Source: Ga0077555 sp046154645
Lineage (GTDB): Bacteria > Pseudomonadota > Alphaproteobacteria > Rhizobiales > Hyphomicrobiaceae
Direction: 5' to 3'
DNA: 64,000 nucleotides
Assembly: GCA_046154645.1 (NCBI GenBank)
Contig: JBJXDZ010000009.1
Coordinates: 162,469-226,468, forward strand
A program made the translations under genes and the position numbers. Of this stretch, positions 18,224-27,304 are shown piece by piece. Numbering within the stretch: the first letter of the stretch is position 1; every line of letters begins with the position of its first letter. The notes under the pieces were generated by a model. It was not told the origin of the DNA. It searched no databases and saw nothing but the letters and a program-made list of their open reading frames with translations.

Positions 18224-18263
18224 GGGCCCTTCGCATCGCCAGCATCTGGCGATCGGAGGGCCC
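18224..18263. terminator. Two-part hairpin, likely bidirectional terminator
   Basis: GGGCCCT (18224-18230) pairs with AGGGCCC (18257-18263), and inside it ATCGCCAG (18235-18242) pairs with CTGGCGAT (18246-18253) around a 3-base loop. It lies between the convergent 49-residue gene and the sulfurtransferase gene. No strong T run follows on either strand, so the call rests on structure and position. Confidence 0.6.
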
Positions 18264-18271
18264 GCCCGGCT

Positions 18272-19156
18272 TCAATCCCGCTCGATCGGCAACGCCGTAT
18301 CCTTGGCCCACTCGCTCATCGAATTGTCGTAGACGGCGACATTGTCGTAGCCGAGCTGGTAGAGCAGGAACGCGTCCAGGGTCGCCGCGATCCCACCCCC
18401 GCAATAAATCAGAATGCGCTTCGAGGTGTCGGCACCGACCTTGGCGAAGGCGGCAGCCACCTTGTCCGGCGGCAGCATGACCAGCGATTTCGGATCCTGC
18501 AGCGCCATCGCGGGAACGTTGACGCTACCGGGAATGCGGCCCGGGCGGCCATAGCGGGGATTGGCACCGCTGTGCAGATCCGGCGCCAGCGCATTGATGG
18601 TGCACGCGCCGGCATCCCCAATCGCCGCCTTGATCTCATCACGGCCAACGAACAGGCCTGGCCGCGGACGCGCCGTGAGCGATTCTGCCGGCGCATAGAC
18701 GGTTGCCTCTGTGGCCAAGGCACGCCCCTCGGCCTGCCACTTGTCGAACCCGCCATCCAGGATCGAGGCGTTGTCGAAGCCGATCGCCCGCAGCATCCAC
18801 CACACCCGCGTTGCCCACTGCATGCTCTTGCGGCTGTAAAGAATGACGCGCGTCCCCTCGCCAATGCCTAGGGCTGCGGCACGGCGCGCAAGGTCGTCGG
18901 CTTGCGGCATGGTGAAGTTGAAGCCGCTGGTCGGATCGGAGAACTGCCCCTGCAGATCGAGGAATGCGGAGCCCGGGATGTGGCCCTTGTCATAGTCCGC
19001 GCGCCCGCTTTCGACGCGATACGGCCGACCGGTTCCCGTCTCGTACAGCAGGTACGTCGTGCAATCGAAGACCCGCAGATCCGGATCCGCGTGCATCGCC
19101 GCCAGCCAGCCGGTCGAAACCAGCGCATCGGGATTGCGGTAGTGTGGCGTTTCCAT
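18272..19156 (-). CDS. Thiosulfate/3-mercaptopyruvate sulfurtransferase
   Basis: A 294-residue tandem-rhodanese protein. The first rhodanese domain has GHIPGSAFLDLQGQFSD and ILYSRKSMQWATRVWWML, where the catalytic cysteine is replaced by serine. The second ends in the active loop YCGGGIAATLDAFLLYQLG with the single catalytic cysteine. Typical mercaptopyruvate sulfurtransferases have CG(S/T)GVTA in that loop and thiosulfate enzymes CRKGVTA; the loop here (CGGGIAAT) is closer to the former. It moves sulfur from thiosulfate or mercaptopyruvate to thiols or cyanide. It lies between the small ORF and the dioxygenase gene, in the same orientation as the latter. Confidence 0.9.
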   Translation of the reverse strand: METPHYRNPDALVSTGWLAAMHADPDLRVFDCTTYLLYETGTGRPYRVESGRADYDKGHIPGSAFLDLQGQFSDPTSGFNFTMPQADDLARRAAALGIGEGTRVILYSRKSMQWATRVWWMLRAIGFDNASILDGGFDKWQAEGRALATEATVYAPAESLTARPRPGLFVGRDEIKAAIGDAGACTINALAPDLHSGANPRYGRPGRIPGSVNVPAMALQDPKSLVMLPPDKVAAAFAKVGADTSKRILIYCGGGIAATLDAFLLYQLGYDNVAVYDNSMSEWAKDTALPIERD

Positions 19157-19206
19157 GGGACAGATCCTGATCTGAGTTCGGATTGGCGAACGTCACGCCA
19201 TGCAGA

Positions 19207-20052
19207 TCACACGGGACGCGTGCCTGAGACCTGGATGCGGCGCATGTGACGGCGATACGGACCGGCGTCATGCACCGCCAGATGCTTGCAGCTGCGATTG
19301 TCCCAGAACGTCACCGAGCCCTTCTCCCACCGGAAGCGGCAGGTGAACTCGGGACGGTGCCCATGCTCGAGCAGGAAATCGAGCAGTGGCTTGCTCTCGG
19401 CCGGCGTCAATCCCTCGAAGTGCGTCGTGTAGGAGTGATTGACGTAGAGCAGCTTGCGCTTGGTTTCCGGATGCGTGACCACGACCGGATGCAACGACAC
19501 CGTCTCGCGCCATTCGGCGTCTTCGCGCACCTTGGTCGAGCGGCTGGCATTCATGTTGGCCTGCGGTCCCGCAACCTTGCGGTCGGAGTGGTAGGCCTTG
19601 AGGCCGCCGATCAGCTTCTTCATGCCGTCCGACAGCGCGTCATAGGCGGCGTACTGGCTGGCGAAGATGGTATCGCCGCCGTAGGGCGGCACATCCAGCG
19701 CATAGAGGATGGCACCCATCGGCGGCTCGGCCACCATGGTGGTGTCGGCGTGCCATTCCTCGCCGACGATCTTCTTGTCGCCGGGCTCGCGCCGGATCTC
19801 CACGATTTCAGGATCAGCCTGCGTGCCCTTGTAGTTCGGATGAATGAAGATATCACCGAAGCGGCGCGCGAAGGCCTTGTGCTGGGGCACGTCCAGCGTC
19901 TGCTCGCGAAAGAAGATGACGCAATGGTCGTTCAAGGCCTTGCGGATATCGGCGATGGTGCCGTCGGAAAGGTTCTCCGAGATGTCGACGCCGTGGATCT
20001 CAGCGCCGATGGTGCCGGCGATGGGGCGAACTTCGATCTTTGCGTTGCGCAT
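19207..20052 (-). CDS. TauD/TfdA-family Fe(II)/2-oxoglutarate dioxygenase
   Basis: A 281-residue enzyme starting MRNAKIEVRPIAGTIGAEI. The iron triad is HAD in EEWHADTTM (His and Asp) and the distal histidine in DNRSCKHLAVHD. The 2-oxoglutarate arginine is in the final RRHMRRIQV. TauD-like enzymes hydroxylate taurine, alkyl sulfates or aryloxy acids using 2-oxoglutarate and O2. Substrate cannot be read. It is followed by a sulfurtransferase gene on the same strand only ~50 bp away, so a sulfonate or alkylsulfate role is plausible but not shown. Start set at the ATG at 20052; the longer frame at 20106 lacks an advantage. Confidence 0.9.
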   Translation of the reverse strand: MRNAKIEVRPIAGTIGAEIHGVDISENLSDGTIADIRKALNDHCVIFFREQTLDVPQHKAFARRFGDIFIHPNYKGTQADPEIVEIRREPGDKKIVGEEWHADTTMVAEPPMGAILYALDVPPYGGDTIFASQYAAYDALSDGMKKLIGGLKAYHSDRKVAGPQANMNASRSTKVREDAEWRETVSLHPVVVTHPETKRKLLYVNHSYTTHFEGLTPAESKPLLDFLLEHGHRPEFTCRFRWEKGSVTFWDNRSCKHLAVHDAGPYRRHMRRIQVSGTRPV

Positions 20053-20466
20053 GACGTGAGCCTTTCCAGGGTTGCAGTGAACCGTCAGCAGGTCAGGGCT
20101 ATTCATTTCTCAATTCAGCAGGACGGTCATACCGGCATCTCGTGCCCGAACCCATGTCTTGCCTGCTTCCCTTGGTGCCAACTTGCGACCGTGAACTCGC
20201 CACTCGTTTCCCCCTCCCCTTAGGGGAGGGGTTAGGGGTGGGGTTAGGGGTGGGGTGTCGAGCTTGGAGCAAAGATAACGGTGAAACACTCGACTGTGCA
20301 GGCAAAACTCAAACAATCATCGTGGATCATCTCCCCACCCCTAGCCCCTCCCCGCTGGGGAGGGGGAGGCGCATGCGGCACACACTCAAGTACTTATTAG
20401 CGCATATGGGACGTGCACCCAGGTGACGCTCGAGGGTTGGGATCCGACTAAACCTGACACATCCCG
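20053..20466. other. Intergenic region with two copies of a G/C-rich repeat
   Basis: About 410 bp. Between roughly 20206 and 20262 and again near 20331-20376 it holds members of the repeat family built from cccctccccttaggggagggg and ttaggggtgggg tracts, in opposite orientation to each other. Together they could form a long stem. No coding sequence is evident. Confidence 0.6.
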
Positions 20467-21246
20467 TCAGCAGGTGGCGCCGCCATCGACCGTGAGATAC
20501 GAGCCGGTGACGAACGAGGCTTCGTCCGACAGCAGGAACAGCGCCGCGTTGGCAACTTCGTGCGGCTGGCCCGGCCGCCCCATCGGCGTTTGATAGGCGC
20601 GCTTCTTGACCAGCTCCTCTTTGTCCTGGCCCATCGTCGACTGCTGATCGGGGCGCGCCACGAACACGCGCAGCATCGGAGTATCGATCGGACCCGGGCA
20701 GACGGCGTTGACGCGGATTTTCTCCTTGGCGTAGCGCTTGGCGAGGCCGCGCACGAGACCGACCACGCCATGCTTGACGGCCGAATAGACCGGGCTGAAC
20801 TGCGAGCCTGAAATGCCCGATGTCGAGGCCGTATAGAGCAACGCGCCGCCGCCGCGCAGCCGCATCTCCGGGATCGCCGCCTCCGTGGTGACCAGCACCG
20901 TGCGCAGGTTGAGCGTGACGGCGTTATCCCATTCCTTGAGGTCGAGGCCCTCGAATGAGGCTGGGCCCGGATGTCCCACATGGTTCCACACGAAATCGAG
21001 CCCACCGAAAGCTTTGGCGGTGTCGGCCACGATGCGGCGAGACTCCGAATCCTGCAACAGGTCCGCGACGATGCCCTTGGCCTTGCCGCCGGTCTTCTCG
21101 ATTTCGGCGACCACAGCTGCCACCGCGTCACGATCGATATCGACCACCGCGACGCTGGCGCCTTCCTTGGCGAAGCGCAGGGCCCCGGCGCGGCCCATGC
21201 CGGACCCGGCAGCCGTGACGATCCCGATCTTGTTGTGCATGCGCAT
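20467..21246 (-). CDS. Short-chain dehydrogenase/reductase (SDR)
   Basis: A 259-residue classical SDR. The NAD(P) site is GIVTAAGSGMGRAGALRFA (GxxxGxG type), with VVDIDRDAV placing an acidic residue after the second strand (suggesting NAD preference). The catalytic Ser-Tyr-Lys set is in YTASTSGISGSQFSPVYSAVKHG. The ending VTGSYLTVDGGATC is typical. Relatives oxidise steroids or hydroxy compounds. Start at 21246 is set by the GGGAGA purine run just upstream and the classical MRMHNKIGIVTAAG opening. It is oriented away from the histidine-rich protein. Substrate unknown. Confidence 0.9.
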   Translation of the reverse strand: MRMHNKIGIVTAAGSGMGRAGALRFAKEGASVAVVDIDRDAVAAVVAEIEKTGGKAKGIVADLLQDSESRRIVADTAKAFGGLDFVWNHVGHPGPASFEGLDLKEWDNAVTLNLRTVLVTTEAAIPEMRLRGGGALLYTASTSGISGSQFSPVYSAVKHGVVGLVRGLAKRYAKEKIRVNAVCPGPIDTPMLRVFVARPDQQSTMGQDKEELVKKRAYQTPMGRPGQPHEVANAALFLLSDEASFVTGSYLTVDGGATC

Positions 21247-21497
21247 GGCGTCTCTCCCTGGCGACTGGTTTTCGTCAGCGAACCACGGCCATGCCGTCTC
21301 GGCAATCCCGCGATCGGCGCAGCAGGCATGACAGGCGCGCATTTTTTTGCGGCTCGATGCGGCTCAGAACGTATTCGCCGAGGTGTGCGCCGGCTCACAA
21401 CGCGATGGACCCAAGGGGCGTAGGGTTAAGTCATCGGCGGACGGAAAGCCGCCAGGGACTGAAGCAACTTAACCCACCCACCCAAAGGACCACTCCA

Positions 21498-21707
21498 ATG
21501 ATGAAGCTCTCCCTGAAGGCCTTCGCCATCGCCCTGCTCGCCCTCGTCGCCAGCGTCGCAGCCCCCGTCGACAATGCCGAGGCCCGGCACTTCCGCAGCC
21601 ACGGCGGCCATCACAACTTCCACAACTTCCACCGTCCGCACTTCTTCTTCCGTCATCACGGCCATCGTCACCACGGCCACCGCGGCCACGGCGGTCATCG
21701 CCGCTGA
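21498..21707 (+). CDS. Small secreted histidine/glycine-rich protein
   Basis: A 69-residue protein. The first ~27 residues are a signal peptide (MMKLSLKAFAIALLALVASVAAPV, cleavage near NAEA). The mature remainder is almost all His, Arg, Gly, Phe and Asn (HHNFHNFHRPHFFFRHHGHRHHGHRGHGGHRR), a composition suited to binding transition metals. Similar short His-rich exported proteins are often found in rhizobia, with no proved role. AAAGGA lies 8-9 nt before the start pair (ATG ATG). A strong hairpin follows (21731-21759). Confidence 0.8.
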   Translation: MMKLSLKAFAIALLALVASVAAPVDNAEARHFRSHGGHHNFHNFHRPHFFFRHHGHRHHGHRGHGGHRR

Positions 21708-21730
21708 GCGGTACGCCTGACCACGAAGCG

Positions 21731-21759
21731 ACGGCGCGGACCTCACAGGTTCGCGCCGT
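21731..21759. terminator. Hairpin terminator, convergent genes
   Basis: ACGGCGCG(GA)CC pairs with GG(TT)CGCGCCGT around a 5-base loop (12 pairs counting one G-T). It lies between the His-rich gene (ends 21707) and the acyl-CoA synthetase (ends 21773), which converge here, and a TTTCGTC run follows on the plus strand. Confidence 0.65.
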
Positions 21760-21772
21760 TTCGTCATTGGGC

Positions 21773-23371
21773 TCACGCGGGATCGGCTTTGGCCGCCTGC
21801 TCGCGCAACTCGCGCTTCAACACTTTGCCGTTGGCATTGCGCGGCAAAGCGCCATCGAGAACCGTGAAAGTTTCGGGGATCTTGTAGTCGGCAAGTTGGC
21901 CAGCGCAGTGATTCCGCAATTGCGTCGCGTCAAACGCGCCCGTCTTGGCGACGACAAACGCATGCACGCGCTCGCCGAGCACCGGGCACGCCTTGGCGAC
22001 CACGGCCGCCTCGATCACCTCGGGATGGGCCGCCAGCACATTCTCGACCTCCACCGAATAGATCTTGAAGCCGCCGCGGTTGATTATGTCCTTCTTGCGA
22101 TCGAGCAAGGTGAGAAATCCGTCAGCATCCACTGAGCCGAGATCGCCGGAGCGCCAGTAGCCCGCAACGAAATTCTCAGCGGTTGCCGCCGCGTTGTTCC
22201 AGTAACCCTTGACGACGTTGGGCGCCCGCAGCCACACCTCGCCCGTTTCGCCCGCGGCCACTTCAACGCCCGCTTCATCCATGATGCGCAGGTCGCACGG
22301 CGGCACCGCGCGGCCGATCGCCGACCGCCGCGCCATGCCGAACTCCGGCGGCATCAACACCACTGGGCCTGTGGTCTCCGTCGAGCCGTAGGCGTTCATC
22401 AGCTTGAGGCCGGGCAGCTGCGCCGCCAGGCGCGCGATCGTGATCTCGGGCATCGGCGCACCTCCGTAGCCGCCAATACGCCAGCTCGAAAGATCCGCCG
22501 CCGCGAACGACGGGCTCAGCAGGGACAGATTGTACATCGCCGGCACCATGACCGTGTGCGTCATGCGCTCGCTGGCCGCAAGCTGGATGAAAGCGTCGGC
22601 CTTGAACGCGGGCGCAATGATCAGCGTGCCGGCCGCACGCAGCATGGCAGCGATGGCCGCAGTGAGACCGGTGACGTGGCTCATCGGCACCGTGACGATG
22701 GAACGATCGCTGGCATCCAGGCCCATGCAGGCTTGGTAGATCATCGCCGCATGCACGAGGCCCATGTTGGTCAGCATGGCGCCTTTGGGCCGCCCGGTGG
22801 TGCCGGACGTGTACAGGATCGCGGCGACGTCCTCTTCGTGCGCCACGTGGCGATGCCCACCGGTAGAAATTTTCTGGCCCAGCTGCACCGCGAGCCATCC
22901 CGCATCGATGCAAAGGCGATGCCGCACATCGGGAATCGCCGACGTAGCCGGCAGCTTGACCGCCAGACTGGCACTGTGGATCACCACCGTTGCGCCGCTA
23001 TGGCCTAGAATGTAGGCGAGCTCCGGCGCCTCCTCGCGAATATTGAGCAGCACCGCGATGGCGCCAAGGCGCACGATCGCCGCCAGCGCCACCACGAACG
23101 GAATGCCGTTCTCCAGCAGGATCGCCACGCGATCCCCCGGCGCCACGCCAAGCGCGAGCAACTGCGCCGCCGTGCAATCGACCACACCATCAAGAGTCGC
23201 ATAGGTCAGCCGCTGCTCGCCGCCGACCAGCGCTTCGCCATGTGGGTTACGGGCCACGGCTTCGCGCAGCATGGCGTCGTAGCCCGCCGGGCGTTCGCCG
23301 AAGCAGCGCACGACGCGGGTCTCGAAGTGACGCTCGTCGCGCATTGCGGGAATGGTGCCGAGCCAGCTCAT
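21773..23371 (-). CDS. AMP-dependent acyl-CoA synthetase/ligase
   Basis: A 532-residue member of the ANL superfamily that activates a carboxylic acid to an acyl-adenylate and then to the CoA thioester. It has the AMP-binding loop ILYTSGTTGRPKGAM, the NAYGSTETTGPV motif and YWRSGDLGSVDADGF. The hinge and C-terminal lysine region are KKDIINRGGFKIYSVEVENVL and PRNANGKVLKRELRE (catalytic lysine in NGK). The ATG at 23371 is preferred; the longer frame at 23419 adds residues without resemblance to the family. The adjoining nitroreductase gene (28 bp upstream) is in the same direction, so an operon is likely. Substrate unknown. Confidence 0.93.
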   Translation of the reverse strand: MSWLGTIPAMRDERHFETRVVRCFGERPAGYDAMLREAVARNPHGEALVGGEQRLTYATLDGVVDCTAAQLLALGVAPGDRVAILLENGIPFVVALAAIVRLGAIAVLLNIREEAPELAYILGHSGATVVIHSASLAVKLPATSAIPDVRHRLCIDAGWLAVQLGQKISTGGHRHVAHEEDVAAILYTSGTTGRPKGAMLTNMGLVHAAMIYQACMGLDASDRSIVTVPMSHVTGLTAAIAAMLRAAGTLIIAPAFKADAFIQLAASERMTHTVMVPAMYNLSLLSPSFAAADLSSWRIGGYGGAPMPEITIARLAAQLPGLKLMNAYGSTETTGPVVLMPPEFGMARRSAIGRAVPPCDLRIMDEAGVEVAAGETGEVWLRAPNVVKGYWNNAAATAENFVAGYWRSGDLGSVDADGFLTLLDRKKDIINRGGFKIYSVEVENVLAAHPEVIEAAVVAKACPVLGERVHAFVVAKTGAFDATQLRNHCAGQLADYKIPETFTVLDGALPRNANGKVLKRELREQAAKADPA

Positions 23372-23399
23372 CGCCCACCACCTCTCAGCGATCCGTCCC

Positions 23400-24239
23400 T
23401 CAGCGCAGCGGGAAGCCAAGCCGCTCGACGGCGGCCTTCATGCGGTCGCGGCCGCTCATGGCTTTGATCTTGGCGACGCGCGAGAGAACGCGCTCGGTCC
23501 AGGTGTACTGCGCCATCTCGTGATGCTTGGAGTAGCGGGCCAGCTCCTCGTCGTAGGTCTTGCGAATCGCCTGCTCGCGGCTGGCATCATAGACCTCGTG
23601 ATGCAGTACGGCGGCCTGCGGCAACCGCGCCTTCACGGCATTCGTAACGCCATCTGCCGCGTAGCCGATGCACAGCCCGAACACACACATGGTATTCGGC
23701 GGCAGGTTCAGCAGCTGCGCGACACGCTCGATGTCGTTGCGCATGGCCCCGATGTAGACGTTGGCGAGGCCCAGCGATTCAGCTGCGACCACCGCGTTCT
23801 GTGCGGCGAGCGCCGCATCGATGGCCGCCACCAGGAAAGTCTCGAGATAGACCGTGTTCTCCAGTGCGATGCCCTCTTCCTTGCCCAAGCGGTCGAGACG
23901 CGACACATCGGCAAGGAAGCACAGGAAGATCGGGCACTGCTCGATGTGCTTCTGGTTGTTGGCGATCCTGGCGAACTCGGCACGCACCTCGGGCTTGGTC
24001 ACCGAGACCACCGACCAGGTTTGCAGGTTGGAGCTGGTGGCGGCGGACTGGGCCGCGGCAATCAGCGTTTCAAGCGTACCCGGCGGCGGCGCATCGGCCT
24101 TGAAACCACGCACCGAGCGATGCGCCAGCAGGCCGCCGATGACATCGTTCCACGGGCCTTTCACCGGGATCGCCGTCTCGCCGTAGCGCAACGCCAGCGA
24201 CTTGGTCTGGCCTTCGATCTTCTGGGAAACCATCGACAT
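23400..24239 (-). CDS. Nitroreductase-family FMN oxidoreductase
   Basis: A 279-residue NfsA/Frp-like FMN flavoprotein. Hallmarks are LLAHRSVRGFKADAPPPGTL (the FMN-phosphate binding Arg), AQSAATSSNLQTWSVV, and the central ENTVYLETFLVAAIDAALAAQNAVVAAESLGLANVYIGA. The final C-terminal helix region contains KHHEMAQYTW. These enzymes use NADPH to reduce nitroaromatics, quinones or flavins. Two ATGs open the frame (24239 and 24233). It lies upstream of, and in line with, the acyl-CoA synthetase. Confidence 0.88.
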   Translation of the reverse strand: MSMVSQKIEGQTKSLALRYGETAIPVKGPWNDVIGGLLAHRSVRGFKADAPPPGTLETLIAAAQSAATSSNLQTWSVVSVTKPEVRAEFARIANNQKHIEQCPIFLCFLADVSRLDRLGKEEGIALENTVYLETFLVAAIDAALAAQNAVVAAESLGLANVYIGAMRNDIERVAQLLNLPPNTMCVFGLCIGYAADGVTNAVKARLPQAAVLHHEVYDASREQAIRKTYDEELARYSKHHEMAQYTWTERVLSRVAKIKAMSGRDRMKAAVERLGFPLR

Positions 24240-24273
24240 GGAAAACGTCCTCGGCTTGCGGGTGATGGGAGAT

Positions 24274-25434
24274 TCAGGGTGTTGGATCAGCCGGCACTAA
24301 CGCGGCACCGGCTTCGATGCGGGCCATGCGGCTGGCCAGATATGCCTCTGACCGCATCTCGATCAGGCGGCTGGCGGTGCGTTCAAACAGGAAGGACTGA
24401 TCGCCCTCGGGATGCAGGTCATCGGGCTCGGCCTCGGCCGAGGCGATGAGCCCAACGCGGCTGTCGTAGAGCGTGTCGATCAGATTGATGAAGCGGCGCG
24501 CGGACGAGCGACGCTCCGGCCCGAGCCGCGGAATGCCCTCGATGATCACCGTGTGGAAGCGGTGCGCGATATGCAGATAGTCGTTGGAGCCGAGCGGCTG
24601 CTCGCACAAGTCATCGAACGTGAACCGGGCAACGCCACGCGCGGCTTCGGGCACGCGCACTTTGCGACCCTTGACGTCGAGATCCAAAGACTCGCCCTTC
24701 CACAGGCCCGTCAGGCGTGTAAAGGCCGCAGTCAGCGCCTTGCGGGACGTCTCGTCGGCGGGCGAAAAATACAGCTGCTGGCCCTCGAGCTTTTCCAGCC
24801 GGAAATCCTTGGCGGCCGTCAGCTCCAGCACCTCGAGATTGGCTTCGATCAGCGCGATGGAGGGCAGGAACAGTTGGCGATTGAGACCGTTCTTGTACAG
24901 GCCCGACGGCGGCACATTGGACGTTGCCACCATCACCACCTGACGCTCGAACAGCACCGCGAACAGGCGGCCGAGGATCATGGCGTCGGCAATGTCGGTG
25001 ACGTGCAGCTCATCGAAGCACAGCAGGCCGCAGCCGTCGGCGATGGCGTTGGCGACATGCGGAATCGGATCACCATCGACTGTCTTGCGCGCCAGCGTGA
25101 TGCGGTCGTGCGTCTCGGCCATGAACTCGTGGAAATGGATGCGTCGCTTCGGCGCGAAAGTGGCGGCCTCGAAGAACAGATCCATCAGCATCGTCTTGCC
25201 GCGACCAACCTTGCCGTGAATGTAGAGGCCCTTCGGCGGCGCAGCGGGACGGCGACCGAACAGCGCGCCGAGGCTGAACCCGCGGGCAGGACGCCACGTG
25301 GCGAGTGTGTGGGCCAGGTCATCGAGACGCGTCGCCACCGCGATCTGGGCCGCATCGGCGTCCATTTCACCCGCGGCCACACGCGCCTGGTAGCGCCCAA
25401 GGGGACCAGTCTTGTCGAGGGGGCCTGAGGGCAT
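24274..25434 (-). CDS. zapE: Cell division ATPase ZapE (AFG1 family)
   Basis: ZapE is an AFG1-like P-loop ATPase that acts on the Z-ring during division in E. coli, and its homologues aid protein quality control in mitochondria. The 386-residue product has the start PLGRYQARVAAGEMDADAAQ, the Walker A YIHGKVGRGKTMLMDLFF, the RIHFHEFM motif with DELHVTDIADAMILGRLF (Walker B), and TSNVPPSGLYKNGLNRQLFLPSI. These match the family from end to end. It precedes nothing obvious on its operon side; the gap to the next gene is 135 bp. Confidence 0.94.
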   Translation of the reverse strand: MPSGPLDKTGPLGRYQARVAAGEMDADAAQIAVATRLDDLAHTLATWRPARGFSLGALFGRRPAAPPKGLYIHGKVGRGKTMLMDLFFEAATFAPKRRIHFHEFMAETHDRITLARKTVDGDPIPHVANAIADGCGLLCFDELHVTDIADAMILGRLFAVLFERQVVMVATSNVPPSGLYKNGLNRQLFLPSIALIEANLEVLELTAAKDFRLEKLEGQQLYFSPADETSRKALTAAFTRLTGLWKGESLDLDVKGRKVRVPEAARGVARFTFDDLCEQPLGSNDYLHIAHRFHTVIIEGIPRLGPERRSSARRFINLIDTLYDSRVGLIASAEAEPDDLHPEGDQSFLFERTASRLIEMRSEAYLASRMARIEAGAALVPADPTP

Positions 25435-25569
25435 GGCTGGAAAACATTCTCGCCGCTGGATCCGACCGCACCGCTGGGGATTTTGCGGCTGCCGAACTGG
25501 GCCTAAAGGCTAAGGCGCAGGCGGTCAAGGCGCATGCCGATCACCATGAAATGGCGTCTCGCCGCAGGC

Positions 25570-26394
25570 CTACGTGCGCCACCGCCTCAGGCAGCCCGGC
25601 GGAAATGTCCACTCCGGCGTTACGATCGGTTGACCGTCGAGCAAATGATACCACGGCGACCCCTCGCTATGGGCCGGATTTTTCAACACATGGATGCTCT
25701 GCGCCGGCATGAAGCTCTGTGCCAGCAGCACGCGCCGCTCGCCCGTTGTCACGGCCAATGCCACATCGGCGACGATCACGGCGTGGCCCGGAAAGCCGCC
25801 GCGAATGACCACGTCGCCGGACGCCACCTCGGCAAGTGCGGCGGACCGCAATTCCCGCTCCAGCGAGTAGGTGCCGGCCCAGTTGAACACGCTGTCGAGG
25901 TAGCTGCGGAATGAGGCGTAGCTCGCCTCCGGCTTGGCCGTTTGGCTCCACACCAGCTTGCGGCCCTCGGCCTTGGGTCGCCAGCCCTCCGCCCAGCGGC
26001 TGAACGCCATCGGCTTGCCTTCCCCGGTATCGTTGAAGGCCACCTCGGCGGCGCGACCGTTGGCGAACAACCACTCTGCCCTGAGCCGCATCACGGCATC
26101 GGCGCATTGCTGCAGGTCGCGGCTGCCGACATCGATATCGACAACCGCGGCGTGCACGTCCTGGCGTGGTTTCAGGGCCCCCGTGTGCAGGCGAACCGGA
26201 CTGCCATGGGGCAGCAACCTCAGGTCGCGCAACCACCCCGCGAAGGATCGTGACGGAACTGGCGCTCGCGCAAACCCGGCAGGTGGCGGAAACCGGCCGG
26301 CCAGGGTCGCGGCCTGAGGATTGGCCTGGGCGCCCCGCCACGGCAAAAATCCGGCACTGCCGAGGCCAGCCAGAATGGTGCGTCGTGTGAGCAT
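25570..26394 (-). CDS. Exported DUF4846 domain protein
   Basis: A 274-residue protein with an N-terminal twin-arginine signal (MLTRRTILAGLGSAGFLP). The DUF4846 domain is recognised by QQCADAVMRLRAEWLF, GKPMAFSRWAEGW, SYLDSVFNWAGTYSLEREL, IRGGFPGHAVIVADVA and LLAQSFMPAQSIHVLKNP. Members are secreted or periplasmic and uncharacterised. The ATG at 26394 is set by the signal; an upstream frame runs to 26529 without signal character. It lies just right of zapE. Confidence 0.85.
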   Translation of the reverse strand: MLTRRTILAGLGSAGFLPWRGAQANPQAATLAGRFPPPAGFARAPVPSRSFAGWLRDLRLLPHGSPVRLHTGALKPRQDVHAAVVDIDVGSRDLQQCADAVMRLRAEWLFANGRAAEVAFNDTGEGKPMAFSRWAEGWRPKAEGRKLVWSQTAKPEASYASFRSYLDSVFNWAGTYSLERELRSAALAEVASGDVVIRGGFPGHAVIVADVALAVTTGERRVLLAQSFMPAQSIHVLKNPAHSEGSPWYHLLDGQPIVTPEWTFPPGCLRRWRT

Positions 26395-26956
26395 CGGTTT
26401 CCCTGCGCGCCGCGCCGCGATCGTCCCGCGGCCCATGCCGAGCCTAGTCCAACAAATCCGCCAACTTTGCGACCCGCCTCCAGGCTCCTGGCCAACACCG
26501 CCGTTAAGGTCTCTGCCAGACCAGGCCATTCAGTTCTCGAAGAAACCCTTCCGGTATCGGGTCCCCGGACGAATATTGGGCCTGCAAGGTCCAAGCGCAG
26601 ATCCGGGGCCTTTCCACGTCCGGGCTCCATCTGAGGCGTGCAAGTTGCCGGATCTGCACGAGCTTCGGGCGCAGCTCTCGGTCGTTTCGTCTGGGAAATC
26701 GGCGCAGTGAATCATTCAGCAGTGCCAGGGCCACGCACGTTGAATTCGGCGACAAAAGCGATTAAACCTACACTATTCTTGTCCCACATTGAGTTCAGCT
26801 TGCGTTCATGTGCCGCCGTGTAGCCGTTGCCTCACGGACTGGGGAGCCGGAATGCCAAATCGCGTTCACGGCGATTGACGCTTTGCCGAAGCAATCACGC
26901 GATGTGGCACGGCGTCGGCGCTGCGGCAGCCGGATTTCGGAAGGGAGTGCGCAACC
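26395..26956. other. Intergenic region with a degenerate copy of a palindromic repeat
   Basis: About 560 bp. Around 26550-26620 it carries a worn copy of the cccggacgaa ... agcgcagatccggg unit found as a tandem array at 30.1-30.7 kb. Open frames crossing it have no protein character. No promoter or RNA could be placed confidently. Confidence 0.5.
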
Positions 26957-27304
26957 ATGATGCAGCGGATTGTCGCAAGCTTGGTGCTCGTCGCCACGCT
27001 CGCCATCGCTGTGGCGGCTCCGACCGTTCATGCCCAGCAGACCCCGGCGCCCACCCAGGCCACGTTGCCCCCGGTTGCCAGCACCCAGCCAGCGCCACCG
27101 TTGCCACAGCCCCTGCGGCCGTCGCCCAACGCCCTGCCTGCCATTCAGGCACCGGCCATCGTGGCACAAGACAACTCCTGCGCCAGTGTCTGCCAGTCAC
27201 AGCACGATCAGTGCCGCGTACAGACCAAGGGCAGCCCCAGTTGCGATGCGGCACGCCAACGCTGCCTGCAGACCTGCCTCGCCAGCAAAAAGTCGAAGCC
27301 ATAA
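26957..27304 (+). CDS. Small exported cysteine-containing protein
   Basis: A 115-residue protein with a signal peptide (MMQRIVASLVLVATLAIAVAAPTVHAQ), a proline/alanine-rich spacer (about residues 30-70), and a C-terminal six-cysteine motif of the form CASVCQSQHDQCRV ... SCDAARQRCLQTC. The cysteines probably form disulfide bonds or hold a metal in the periplasm. No named family is recognised. The gene stands alone to the right of the 560-bp gap. Start at the first of two ATGs; function unknown. Confidence 0.7.
   Translation: MMQRIVASLVLVATLAIAVAAPTVHAQQTPAPTQATLPPVASTQPAPPLPQPLRPSPNALPAIQAPAIVAQDNSCASVCQSQHDQCRVQTKGSPSCDAARQRCLQTCLASKKSKP

Noticed and set aside
26504..26755. 83-residue minus-strand ORF upstream of the small Cys-containing gene
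   Set aside because: It crosses a degenerate palindromic repeat and has no coding signature.
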